From assembly GCA_035944135.1 (NCBI GenBank), contig DASZBM010000003.1, forward strand, positions 34,261 through 98,260: a stretch of DNA of 64,000 bases, given 5' to 3'. Position numbers and translations under genes: made by a program. Source of the DNA: Acidobacteriaceae bacterium (GTDB lineage Bacteria > Acidobacteriota > Terriglobia > Terriglobales > Acidobacteriaceae). Below the pieces are notes generated by a model. That model worked only from the letters and a program-made list of their open reading frames with translations. It was not told the origin of the DNA and searched no databases. Every line of letters starts with the position of its first letter. Positions within the stretch are counted from its first letter, which is position 1. Shown here piece by piece: positions 30,680-37,979 of this stretch.

Positions 30680-31123
30680 ATGGCAGAGAACGGAAACAAT
30701 TCGGGGCTGCTGAAGGTACGGCTGGTGACGCCGGACCGCGTGCTGCTGGACGCGACGGCGTCGGCGGTAGAGCTGCCGTCGATGTCCGGCTACCTGGAGG
30801 CGCTATACGGAGCCGCTCCGCTGCTCGCGGAGCTGGGTGCAGGCCAAGTACGGTTGCACGATGGAAGCGCGGGCGAGCAGGTGTTCTTCGTTGCGTGGGG
30901 CTTCGTCGAGGTGCTCCCGGAGCGTGTCACCATTCTCGCCGAGACAGCCTTGCATCCGGAGGAGATCGACGTAGCTGAGGCGCAGCGTGAGCTGCAGCGC
31001 GCGCAGGAACTTTGGAATCAGGCTGGTGATGATCAGGCCAGATACGACGAGGCAAATGCCGCCGCGCGAGTCGCCGAGGAGAAGCTTGCTGCGGCACAGG
31101 GTAAGGCTTCCGCAGCGCACTGA
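30680..31123 (+). CDS. atpC: F-type ATP synthase subunit epsilon
   Basis: Central-stalk and regulatory subunit, 147 aa. It has the N-terminal beta-sandwich (LKVRLVTPDRVLLDATASAV, GYLEALYGAAPLLAELGAG) and a C-terminal two-helix region (AEAQRELQRAQELWNQ onwards), which in homologues can inhibit ATP hydrolysis. It is the last gene of the ATPase cluster and is followed by a strong terminator. Confidence 0.94.
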   Translation: MAENGNNSGLLKVRLVTPDRVLLDATASAVELPSMSGYLEALYGAAPLLAELGAGQVRLHDGSAGEQVFFVAWGFVEVLPERVTILAETALHPEEIDVAEAQRELQRAQELWNQAGDDQARYDEANAAARVAEEKLAAAQGKASAAH

Positions 31124-31131
31124 GCGAGCCC

Positions 31132-31152
31132 TTCAGTGTTCAGTTTTCAACT
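31132..31152 (+). repeat. Heptad-periodic repeat after atpC
   Basis: Three successive 7-mers, TTCAGTG, TTCAGTT and TTCAACT, start 8 bp after the atpC stop and run into the terminator stem. This is one of six spots in the window with degenerate 7-bp periodicity next to a stop codon. Confidence 0.55.
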
Positions 31153-31157
31153 TCAGG

Positions 31158-31184
31158 AGGTCTGGCTTCGGCCAGGCCTTTTTT
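31158..31184 (+). terminator. Rho-independent terminator of the ATP synthase operon
   Basis: A 9-bp stem (AGGTCTGGC with GCCAGGCCT, one G-U pair) with a TTCG loop is followed by a run of six T at 31179-31184. It lies 35 bp after the atpC stop. Confidence 0.9.
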
Positions 31185-31212
31185 GCGGGCGCGAGTTTTG
31201 TGCAAAAGTAAG

Positions 31213-31238
31213 CGGGCTGGGACGCGAGGCCCAGCCCG
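31213..31238 (-). terminator. Hairpin terminator for the YXWGXW-type gene
   Basis: A perfect 9-bp stem (31213-31221 with 31230-31238) has an 8-nt loop. Read on the minus strand it comes 21 nt after the stop of the gene ending at 31260 and is followed by CTTACTTTTG, a short T-rich tail. Together with the plus-strand terminator it separates the two convergent genes. Confidence 0.65.
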
Positions 31239-31259
31239 GTGGAAATGTGACTGAAGGTT

Positions 31260-32135
31260 TTAGCGGTGTCCTCCGCCGCCCCCATGCGAGCCGCCGCCAC
31301 TGCCGCCCCGAGAACCACCGCCTGACGGTGCACTGTAGTGAGGAGCAGGGGCGCTGCCGCCGCGGTTGAAGTTGCCGGCCGGGGCGGAGGGTGCACGGTT
31401 GACGTCGGGCTGAGCGCCGCGATTCTCGAAGCTCTGTCCGCCGTGGTTGTAGTTGTTTACTGCGCCGCGATCGGCGAAGCCCTGCTGACGGTTGGCGAAC
31501 CCGTTCGTGTTGCGGTTGGCAAAGGCCTCCGTTCCGCGTGGCGTTCCGTTGATGGCCGAGCCGTGAAAGGCCTCTGCACCATGCGTGGCAGCAGCGAACT
31601 GAGCGGGCGGATGGGCCGCGAAGGCAGCGCCGCCGGGACGGCCGTTGAAGTTGGCTTCACGGCGCTCATAAACATTGCCGTGGAATCCGGCGCCAAAGTG
31701 GCCGTAGGCGCGGTTGTAGAAGAAGTGACCGCCGTTCCAGTAGCCGCCGTAGAAGCCGGTTCCGAAATACCCGAAGCCGTAGTTAATGCCGCCGTAATAG
31801 CCGACAGTGCGTCCCCAGTAGCCGGGATGCCAGTAGTAGAGGCCGCCGCCAAATCCCCACCAGCCAGGTGTCCAGAGCGCGTCGACGTAGGGCGGTTCAA
31901 CCCAGGCGCCATCGACCCAGTAGTAGCCGTCGGGACCCCAGGCCCAGTAGCCGGGCGTCCAGAGGTAGCCGTCGCCGGGGCAGAGCGGCTGCTCGTAGAC
32001 GGGAATGGCCGGTGGAGCGAAGGCCACGGAGACGAAGACCGCCGCGTGTGCCTGGGGTGTGGGCGCCGCGATGAGAGCTGCTCCCGTTAGTGCGGCTGCT
32101 GCGAAAAAGGTGCGAAGTGTGCGCTTGATCTGCAT
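31260..32135 (-). CDS. Exported Gly/Tyr/Trp-rich YXWGXW-repeat protein
   Basis: A 291-aa predicted secreted protein. The signal peptide is residues 1-32 (MQIKRTLRTFFAAAALTGAA start, AHA cleavage). The N-terminal half contains repeated aromatic motifs such as WTPGYWAWGPDGYYWVDGAW and WTPGWWGFGGGLYYWHPGYW, matching the YXWGXW repeat family. The C-terminal half is Asn/Gly/Ala/Arg-rich and ends GGGSRGGSGGGSHGGGGGHR, likely disordered. The start at 32135 has AAGGA upstream; the longer frame to 32171 is less likely. Function is unknown; such proteins are abundant in Acidobacteriota. Confidence 0.85.
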   Translation of the reverse strand: MQIKRTLRTFFAAAALTGAALIAAPTPQAHAAVFVSVAFAPPAIPVYEQPLCPGDGYLWTPGYWAWGPDGYYWVDGAWVEPPYVDALWTPGWWGFGGGLYYWHPGYWGRTVGYYGGINYGFGYFGTGFYGGYWNGGHFFYNRAYGHFGAGFHGNVYERREANFNGRPGGAAFAAHPPAQFAAATHGAEAFHGSAINGTPRGTEAFANRNTNGFANRQQGFADRGAVNNYNHGGQSFENRGAQPDVNRAPSAPAGNFNRGGSAPAPHYSAPSGGGSRGGSGGGSHGGGGGHR

Positions 32136-32394
32136 GGTCGATCCTTGGTGGTTGCCTCGCTTCCCGTCCAATATACGAGGGTTTGCGGGTTTGTCACCGG
32201 TGAGTTTCGGCCTGGGCCGGGACTCGCTTGATTAGACACATGTCGAAGCATCTAAGTTGCGGAGAGGCCTGCGAACCAGTTACTGATGAGTGCGCGGCAC
32301 CGCCGAATGATTTCCGTAGTTCATGGATTCTGCCATGTGACTCCCAATGCTGACTCGAGAACAACTTCCTGCCCGAGTGAGGCCGACGCAAGCG

Positions 32395-32742
32395 ATGAGC
32401 GATCTCATAATTCGTTTCCTGGTTGGCGGTGTGGTGGTCAGCGTCTTCGCGATCCTTGGAGACGTGCTTTATCCCAAGAGCTTCGCTGGGCTGTTCAGCG
32501 CGGCGCCCTCAGTGGCATTGGCAACGCTCGCCCTGACGATACACAAGGATGGAAAACTCTACGCTGCACAGGAAGTCAAGACCATGCTGCTCGGTTGCGC
32601 GGGCTTTCTTGTCTATGCGGTGCTCGTCCGCTGTGTTCTCAGACGCTATAGAGCCAGTGCAAACGTTATAAGCATCGTGCTTATCCCGGTGTGGTTTGCC
32701 GTGACGCTTGGGACGTGGATTTTGTTGAACGGAAGGCAGTGA
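32395..32742 (+). CDS. Small membrane protein, DUF3147-like (first of a pair)
   Basis: A 115-aa protein from the ATG at 32395 (MSDLIIRFLVGGVVVSVFAI), with about four transmembrane helices and a short Lys-rich loop. It resembles the DUF3147 family (small integral membrane proteins of unknown role). An upstream ATG at 32347 would add 16 polar residues. Neither start has a strong ribosome binding site. The next gene begins 1 bp after its stop and encodes a similar protein. Confidence 0.7.
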   Translation: MSDLIIRFLVGGVVVSVFAILGDVLYPKSFAGLFSAAPSVALATLALTIHKDGKLYAAQEVKTMLLGCAGFLVYAVLVRCVLRRYRASANVISIVLIPVWFAVTLGTWILLNGRQ

Positions 32743-32743
32743 T

Positions 32744-33190
32744 TTGGTCGACGCGAAGCTATCCTCGCTGAAAGAAACGAAGCCGCACGAATACCTCGTG
32801 CGCTTTGCATTTGGCGGAGCGGCTACCGTTCTCGCCGGCCTGGTTGCGAAACATTTTGGCCCTGGTGCCGGTGGCCTCTTCCTCGCGTTTCCGGCGATTT
32901 TTCCAGCAACCGCAACTCTGATTGAGAGCCACGAAAAGAAGCGCATGGCAAAGATCGGCCATGATGGAAGCAATCGCGGCCGAATCGCAGCCAGCATTGA
33001 CGCAGGGGGCGCCGCACTCGGCTGCGTCGGTCTTGCAGGATTTGCGGTCGTTCTCTGGATATTACTTCCGCAGCATAACCCTGTGCTGATCCTGATCGGG
33101 GCGCTTGCGATCTGGATGGTCGTGTCGATCGGTCTCTGGGAGCTGCGGCGGAGACGCATCTTCGGGGTTCGGCTCCGCGTGCTCAGATAG
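32744..33190 (+). CDS. Small membrane protein, DUF3147-like (second of a pair)
   Basis: A 148-aa protein with a TTG start at 32744, supported by GGAAGG 7 nt upstream and by following the previous stop directly. About four helices are predicted, with YLVRFAFGGAATVLAGLVAK, GGLFLAFPAIFPATATLIE and a cytoplasmic loop EKKRMAKIGHDGSNRGRIA. The pattern FGGA...GGLFLAFPAI..A parallels LVGGV...AGLFSAAPSV..A in the neighbour, so the two are probably diverged duplicates acting as a heteromer. Function is unknown. Alternative: the shared pattern reflects only a common fold. Confidence 0.7.
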   Translation: MVDAKLSSLKETKPHEYLVRFAFGGAATVLAGLVAKHFGPGAGGLFLAFPAIFPATATLIESHEKKRMAKIGHDGSNRGRIAASIDAGGAALGCVGLAGFAVVLWILLPQHNPVLILIGALAIWMVVSIGLWELRRRRIFGVRLRVLR

Positions 33191-33366
33191 AACGCGCAGC
33201 TGCTCGCCAAACTGCCGCGCGGTGATTCGCAGGATGGCACGCTGGTCAGTATCGTAGAGGCAAAGCCCATTTAGCCCGATTCGGGAATGGGTCTGATTAC
33301 GATATGTCAATTGACCACCTTCGCGGGCTTTGACCGTCTTATTCTCTAGGGAAACAAGGAGAGGGT
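33191..33366 (+). other. Intergenic region with nested hairpin
   Basis: A two-part inverted repeat (outer CCCATT/AATGGG at 33266-33271 and 33286-33291, inner CCCG/CGGG around an ATT loop) may end the membrane-protein pair, although no T-run follows. AAGGAG at 33356-33361 is the ribosome binding site for the next gene. TTGACC occurs at 33311-33316 and 33330-33335 but no well-spaced -10 was found. Confidence 0.4.
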
Positions 33367-33981
33367 TTGCGTCTTAGAAATTTTGGATTGAACCTGGCCG
33401 CCGCACTTGCGCTCGTCGCAGGGGGTGCGCACGCACAAACCGCGCAGCCGACGGCGAATAAGCTGTTTGAGATTTCATCGTTTGGTGGATTAAACGGAAC
33501 CTATACAGGGCTTTCCGGCGGCCGGAATCTCGGCATCACGGCCGGCGTCGACGTTGGGATTCGCTCGTTCCATGGCTTTCGTCCGTTCCTGGAGGGACGC
33601 GGCACGTATGCGATAGACGGCGGCCAGATCGACAGGCAGAAGAACGCGCTTGGCGGCATTCGCGTGGAGCGGCAACTGCGGCCGAGCTTGCGCGTGTACG
33701 GCGATTTTCTACTGGGACGCGGAGAGATTGATTACGAGAACGGCGGCTATCCTTCACCGGACCGCCAGTATTTGATTCTCCGCAGCACGTCTGATGTGTA
33801 CTCGCCGGGTGGTGGAGCGGAGTACAGGCTCACGGAGCATGTGTCCGCGCTTGTTGATGCGCAGTTCCAGCGGTATGACACGCCGGCTACGGTTTCAGGA
33901 TCGCTCTGGTCGAAGGCGGTGATGGTTGGCGCGCGCTACCGGTTCAACTTCAACCGGCGTGGATATGCGGCCGCTCCCTAG
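33367..33981 (+). CDS. Outer-membrane beta-barrel protein
   Basis: A 204-aa predicted outer-membrane protein of the OmpA/OmpX-like barrel type. The TTG start at 33367 is fixed by AAGGAG 5 nt upstream. A signal peptide (cleavage after GGAHA) is followed by alternating amphipathic strands rich in Gly, Tyr and Arg (GITAGVDVGIRSF, LRVYGDFLLGRGEI, GGGAEYRLTEHVSALVDAQF) and a terminal strand AVMVGARYRFNF ending near the C-terminus. No enzymatic motif is visible. Confidence 0.75.
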   Translation: MRLRNFGLNLAAALALVAGGAHAQTAQPTANKLFEISSFGGLNGTYTGLSGGRNLGITAGVDVGIRSFHGFRPFLEGRGTYAIDGGQIDRQKNALGGIRVERQLRPSLRVYGDFLLGRGEIDYENGGYPSPDRQYLILRSTSDVYSPGGGAEYRLTEHVSALVDAQFQRYDTPATVSGSLWSKAVMVGARYRFNFNRRGYAAAP

Positions 33982-34006
33982 TGGCATACATCGGTAGCCG
34001 AATACA

Positions 34007-34324
34007 TCAGTAGCGCTCGACGACCTCCGGATGGCGGCGGAGCCACCAGCACGCGCTATAGCCACCTTGCGGAAAGAGTGAGCGGCTGCACGGCGCGACA
34101 TCAGGCGCGTCGGCGTAGTACTCCTCCTTGTTGGCCTTAAGCTCCGCGATGGTGACGTGGCTGACTTGAACGGAGCCGACCCCGCCGCCGAAGAGCTTTT
34201 GCACTTCCCACACGAGCCAGTCACCGGGATAAATAAGCAGCGCGATAACGAACAGTGTGACAACGCTGCGCACGAGCCAGTGGATGATCTGTCGCTCGCG
34301 ATCGTGCGTTGATGCCGAGGTCAT
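34007..34324 (-). CDS. Small single-pass membrane protein of unknown function
   Basis: A 105-aa protein starting MTSASTHDRERQIIHWLVRS, with one transmembrane helix (SVVTLFVIALLIYPGDWLVW) and a C-terminal domain containing two Cys (APCSRS, SACWWL). It lies 2 bp after the stop of the LytTR regulator and is presumably co-transcribed. I do not recognise the family. The Cys pair could form a disulphide if the C-terminus is periplasmic. Confidence 0.7.
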   Translation of the reverse strand: MTSASTHDRERQIIHWLVRSVVTLFVIALLIYPGDWLVWEVQKLFGGGVGSVQVSHVTIAELKANKEEYYADAPDVAPCSRSLFPQGGYSACWWLRRHPEVVERY

Positions 34325-34326
34325 GG

Positions 34327-35307
34327 CTAGAGATTGAAGAGTTCGCGCAGGCGGCGCGTTTGCGAACGGCTCACCGGGATCTCGGTGTTCTTGCGGTCGT
34401 CCATGCGCAGCTGATAGCTGGACTTGAACCACGGCACGACCTCGCGGATATGCTCGATATTGACGACGTACGAACGGTGCGCGCGCCAGAAGGTGTCAGG
34501 GTTGAGTTGATCCAACAGCTCCTCTAGCGTGCGCACGTTGGATTCGCCTTCGATGGTTTTAGTGACGACCGTGATCCGCCCTTCGTCGATGGAAGCGAAG
34601 CAGACGTCGCGCTGGTCGACGAGCAGCAGGCGGCTCTGCGCCTTGACGACGACTTTGCCCGAGCGGCGCGATTCGCTGGCATCGTCCGTTGATCCGGTTG
34701 CATTCGACACGCGCCCGCCGATGGCTGCCGCCTGTTCTTCCACCATGCGCAGCAGAGCGTCCAGCTTCGCCTCGGCTGCGTCCCACAAACGATTGCGGGC
34801 TCCGCTCTGCTCCTCGCGCTGGTGGACGACGGTCGCAGGCGATGTCGCGTGATGTCCAGACTTTGCAGGTGAATGGGATGGCTCCGCCGGTTGTGCTTCA
34901 TACGGCTCGACCGTGACGTCGCGTCCGCCTCCGGCTGCGCGTGCGCGGACTTTTTCAAGAGTCTTGATGACCCGTTTGCTGTCGAAAGGCTTCAGCAGGT
35001 AGTCAACCGCGTTTACCTCGAAGGCTTTTACGGCGTACTGGTCGAAGGCGGTGGCGAAGACAACCTGCGGCAGGCGCGCTTTGCGATCGAGGGCCAGCAA
35101 TTTCTTCAGCACAGCGAAGCCGTCGAGCCCCGGCATGCGCACGTCGAGGAAGACCACGTCCGGCTTATGCGTGCGGATGAGTTCAACAGCTTCAATGCCG
35201 TTCGATCCCTGGGCAAGCACATCCACGTCGCCGGCGCGGTCAAGAAGGTACTGCAGCTCCTGGCGTGCGAGCGGTTCGTCATCGATGATCAGAGCTGTAA
35301 GGGACAT
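34327..35307 (-). CDS. LytTR-family response regulator
   Basis: A DNA-binding regulator, 326 aa. An N-terminal receiver domain (about 1-120) has the acidic pair IIDDEPLA, phosphoacceptor Asp in VVFLDVRMPGLDGF, TAFDQYAVKAF and the Lys in YLLKPF. A long, poorly conserved linker (about 125-225) follows. The C-terminal LytTR domain (about 225-326) has RAHRSYVVNIEHI and LRMDDRKNTEIPVSRSQTRR. No histidine kinase is nearby. The leader is filled by a long hairpin, and the start codon has no Shine-Dalgarno-like sequence, so translation may be structure-controlled. Confidence 0.92.
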   Translation of the reverse strand: MSLTALIIDDEPLARQELQYLLDRAGDVDVLAQGSNGIEAVELIRTHKPDVVFLDVRMPGLDGFAVLKKLLALDRKARLPQVVFATAFDQYAVKAFEVNAVDYLLKPFDSKRVIKTLEKVRARAAGGGRDVTVEPYEAQPAEPSHSPAKSGHHATSPATVVHQREEQSGARNRLWDAAEAKLDALLRMVEEQAAAIGGRVSNATGSTDDASESRRSGKVVVKAQSRLLLVDQRDVCFASIDEGRITVVTKTIEGESNVRTLEELLDQLNPDTFWRAHRSYVVNIEHIREVVPWFKSSYQLRMDDRKNTEIPVSRSQTRRLRELFNL

Positions 35308-35311
35308 GAAG

Positions 35312-35392
35312 GCAGTGAACAGTGAGAAGCGAAAAGCGAATAAAGCAAAAACATCTGGTCTTATTCACTACTCACTATTCACTATTCACTTG
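35312..35392 (-). promoter_or_regulatory. Long heptad-repeat hairpin in the leader of the LytTR gene
   Basis: The arm at 35362-35389 holds four 7-mers (TATTCAC, TACTCAC, TATTCAC, TATTCAC). The arm at 35313-35340 holds CAGTGAA, CAGTGAG, AAGCGAA, AAGCGAA. Read as minus-strand RNA they pair over about 30 positions with about 27 pairs, four of them G-U, around a roughly 17-nt loop. The structure starts 6 nt after the stop of the zinc-ribbon gene and ends 4 nt before the ATG of the LytTR gene, covering where a ribosome binding site would lie. Confidence 0.7.
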
Positions 35393-35398
35393 TGCGAA

Positions 35399-35941
35399 TC
35401 AATCGCTATAGGCGCGCAGCCGCGAAGGCGCGCCATCCTGTGCAAGATCATGTCCGCATTGGGTGCAGAAGACGTCCGTGATCTTTACGCCGCGATGGCA
35501 GCGTCCGCAGACTGGAGCGAGCTGGAACTGGCACTGCGGGCAGAAGTTGTAGCTTGCCGTCAGCGAAGTGGAGCAGTTCGGGCAGCGCGAGAGGATCGGC
35601 TGCCGCAGCATGAAGTAGACGACCGCGCCAATGCCGCCCGGGAGCACGACGCAGACCAGCATCCACAGGCCCGGCGACATGCCGCGGCGCTTCACGTCAC
35701 GGCTCACGTAGCCGAGCAGAAGAGCGTAGCTGGCCACGAGCGCGCCCCACGTGTAGCCCATCATCACGCGCATCGGCAGCATTTCGTGCTTGTGGTGCGG
35801 CAGCACGCCGTGGAAGATGTACTGCATGCCGACGAACAGGGCAACCGCGAGAACTATCGACCAGCGCGGAATCATCCGCAGCTCATCGTCACCCGCTGAA
35901 GCGATGTCTGTTTGAGGCGAAGTGGACCAGGGCAGCGGCAT
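35399..35941 (-). CDS. Membrane protein with C-terminal double zinc ribbon
   Basis: A 180-aa protein: polar N-terminus, about three transmembrane helices (WSIVLAVALFVGMQYIF, YTWGALVASYALLLGYV, GLWMLVCVVLPGGIGAVVYF), then two Cys4-type ribbons (CPNCSTSLTASYNFCPQC and CGRCHRGVKITDVFCTQC). The ribbons suggest cytosolic protein or nucleic-acid contact. It overlaps the upstream small membrane gene by one base. I infer a role with the sigma factor heading this cluster, but there is no direct evidence. Function is unknown. Confidence 0.8.
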   Translation of the reverse strand: MPLPWSTSPQTDIASAGDDELRMIPRWSIVLAVALFVGMQYIFHGVLPHHKHEMLPMRVMMGYTWGALVASYALLLGYVSRDVKRRGMSPGLWMLVCVVLPGGIGAVVYFMLRQPILSRCPNCSTSLTASYNFCPQCQFQLAPVCGRCHRGVKITDVFCTQCGHDLAQDGAPSRLRAYSD

Positions 35942-36324
35942 TACCGGGTCACCTCATGATTCGCACGGTTGCGGCCGCGCTTGATCCAGACGAGACCAAG
36001 CACGAAGGCCGTCACGGGCAGCGACCACATCAGCAGAACCATCATCTGGTCGCTCGCATCCGGGATGCCCGTCGGCGTCATGTCGTAGCCGTCCATCATG
36101 CCCCAGATGGCGTAGCAGATGACGAGCAACATGCTGGAGCAGATAAGCACGGGAGCCCACAGGCTGCGCTGCCGCGATTGCAGCTCGCGCATGACGAGGG
36201 CCTGTTCACGCACCACGCGATGCGTACGGTTGACCACCTGGGCACGTGCCCCACCCTGCAGGCGGGCAGCGCGCAAAATCTCCTGCGAAACATCATCGTG
36301 CCGATCGTTGGGCTGAGCGTTCAC
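35941..36324 (-). CDS. Small two-helix membrane protein downstream of sigma factor
   Basis: A 127-aa protein: about 50 residues of soluble, Arg/Gln-rich N-terminus, helix 1 (LWAPVLICSSMLLVICYAIW), a short acidic loop (DGYDMTPTGIPDASDQ) and helix 2 (MMVLLMWSLPVTAFVLGLVW). It overlaps the sigma factor gene by 4 bp and so is translationally coupled to it. That position is where an anti-sigma factor usually sits, but no zinc anti-sigma motif is present. Family not recognised. Confidence 0.75.
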   Translation of the reverse strand: MNAQPNDRHDDVSQEILRAARLQGGARAQVVNRTHRVVREQALVMRELQSRQRSLWAPVLICSSMLLVICYAIWGMMDGYDMTPTGIPDASDQMMVLLMWSLPVTAFVLGLVWIKRGRNRANHEVTR

Positions 36325-37043
36325 CGACGCACCTCCGAACGATGAACCTGATGAGAATCTTCGCCCTGGCGTTGTCCGCGAAGCTGCAGAAGCCGGGGCT
36401 TGAGCGAGGCCAGCCCGCGATACAGGCGCGACTTTACTGTCGACAACGGGGCGCGCGTGATGCAGGCAATCTCTTCGAGCGAAAGCTCTTCGTGGAAACG
36501 AAGCGTCAATACCTCGCGGTAGCTCGGCTCGAGCGTCAGCATCACCTGGGCGAGCTCGGCGGCATCCTCGCGGCCCTCGAACTGATCGAGTGGGGAAGGC
36601 CCGTCCTGTGCAATCTCAAACGGGCGCTCATCTTCGCCGCCCTCCCGCAGCTCATCGAGTGAAGCCATGGTGCGCTTCCGCGAAAGGTCGATGACGAGAT
36701 TGCGCGCGATGGTGAAGATCCAGGTGTCGAAGCGCGCCTTTCCGTTGTACTGCGATCCGCGCCTGAGAACGCGAATCCATACCTCCTGGAAGAGATCCTC
36801 GGCGACCTCGCGTTTGTTCGTGAGGAACATGAGATAGCGCATCAGCCGGTGCTGATAGGTCTCAATGAGCCGATCGAGCAGTTCGGGGTCCTGCCGTTTC
36901 AATCCACGGGCTATCGCAGCGTTTTCACGCTCAATCTGCCTCGCGGCTTCGGCGGTAAGGATCGCAGGGGTCTTCACGTTCTCAATGACGCCAATCCGGC
37001 GCAAAAAGTCTCGCAGGACGCTGGGAATTCGACTACCCGACAT
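36321..37043 (-). CDS. ECF-type RNA polymerase sigma factor
   Basis: A sigma-70 family factor (about 240 aa from 37043). It has an N-terminal extension, then region 2 (LLDRLIETYQHRLMRYLMFL, REVAEDLFQEVWIRVLRR, FDTWIFTIARNLVIDLSRK) and region 4 (LEPSYREVLTLRFHEELSLE, STVKSRLYRGLASLKPRL). The start is uncertain: 37043 (MSGSRIPSVLRDF) or 37091 (MGKKRFLRL); neither has a clear ribosome binding site. It heads a cluster of a small membrane protein, a zinc-ribbon membrane protein and probably the LytTR pair. It is divergent from rlmB. Confidence 0.9.
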   Translation of the reverse strand: MSGSRIPSVLRDFLRRIGVIENVKTPAILTAEAARQIERENAAIARGLKRQDPELLDRLIETYQHRLMRYLMFLTNKREVAEDLFQEVWIRVLRRGSQYNGKARFDTWIFTIARNLVIDLSRKRTMASLDELREGGEDERPFEIAQDGPSPLDQFEGREDAAELAQVMLTLEPSYREVLTLRFHEELSLEEIACITRAPLSTVKSRLYRGLASLKPRLLQLRGQRQGEDSHQVHRSEVRR

Positions 37044-37160
37044 TCTTAGGATACGCTGCCCGGCAAGCCGAAGAAAGCGCTTTTTGCCCATTTTGGCGGT
37101 TTTCCGCCCCAGCCAGTGAGAGGGGACCGCGGTTCTGCGGCGGTTCCGTACACTGGAGAG

Positions 37161-37979
37161 ATGGAGGTTCTCTACGGTCTGCACCCGGTCGAGGAGGCGC
37201 TGCGCGCCCGTCCCGGGGCGGTCGACCACATTTCGATTGCCCGTGAGCGCGAAAGCCGCCGCGATCCCCGGCTGACCCGGCTGCTCGAGCAGGCGCGGGC
37301 GGCGGGCGTCCGCGTGGACACAGAGCCGCGCGAGCAACTGGCCCGGCATGTGCGCACAGACATGCATCAGGGGGTGGTGGCTTTCATCCGCGAGCGCCGG
37401 CTGTTGGAACTGGAGGACTTGCTGGAGGCACCGGCGGATGGATCGGGGCGAAGGTTCTTTCTGGCGCTGGACGGCGTTGAGGACCCGCACAATCTCGGTG
37501 CACTGTTACGGTCGGCCGATGGCGCTGGGGTTACCGGAGTCATCCTGCCCGAGCGGCGATCCGCTCCGCTGAGTGCCGTTGTCGCAAAGAGTTCGGCGGG
37601 TGCCTCCGAGCATGTGCGGATCGCGCGCGTGACGAATATGACTCGCGCGCTCGAGCAGATGAAGAAGCAGAACATCTGGATCGTCGGCCTCGACGAGCGC
37701 GGGACGCCGGACTACACCGACTTCGACCTCCGCCAGGACTGCTGCCTCGTCCTGGGCCGCGAGGGTGCAGGGCTGCATGACCTTGTGAAACGCACCTGCG
37801 ACTTTCTGCTGCGCATCCCGATGTCGGGCAGCGTCAGCTCGCTCAATGTCTCGGTGGCCGGCGCGGTCGTGATGTACGAGGCGATGCGGCAGCGGCGCTC
37901 TGGTGCTGTTCCGTCCGCGGCGGAGTCCAAACGGCTGGACTCCAAAATACAAAGGCCACGCAAAGGTTTGGGATCGTGA
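37161..37979 (+). CDS. rlmB: TrmH/SpoU family 23S rRNA 2'-O-methyltransferase (RlmB-like)
   Basis: SAM-dependent ribose methyltransferase with a trefoil knot. The product (272 aa from 37161) begins MEVLYGLHPVEEALRARPGA, the RlmB N-terminal substrate-binding domain. The SPOUT core follows with ALDGVEDPHNLGALLRSADG (motif 1, catalytic Arg), LVLGREGAGL (motif 2) and IPMSGSVSSLNVSVAGAVVMYE (motif 3). GAGAG precedes the ATG. RlmB acts on G2251 of 23S rRNA; a related tRNA methylase cannot be excluded. It overlaps the next gene by 4 bp (GTGA). Confidence 0.9.
   Translation: MEVLYGLHPVEEALRARPGAVDHISIARERESRRDPRLTRLLEQARAAGVRVDTEPREQLARHVRTDMHQGVVAFIRERRLLELEDLLEAPADGSGRRFFLALDGVEDPHNLGALLRSADGAGVTGVILPERRSAPLSAVVAKSSAGASEHVRIARVTNMTRALEQMKKQNIWIVGLDERGTPDYTDFDLRQDCCLVLGREGAGLHDLVKRTCDFLLRIPMSGSVSSLNVSVAGAVVMYEAMRQRRSGAVPSAAESKRLDSKIQRPRKGLGS

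Noticed and set aside
33986..34014. 16-bp imperfect tandem (ATACATCGGTAGCCGA / ATACATCAGTAGC)
   Set aside because: Only two partial copies, overlapping the 3' end of a convergent gene; too little to call an element.
35362..35389. CRISPR-like array
   Set aside because: The repeat unit is only 7 bp with no spacers, and no cas genes are in the window.
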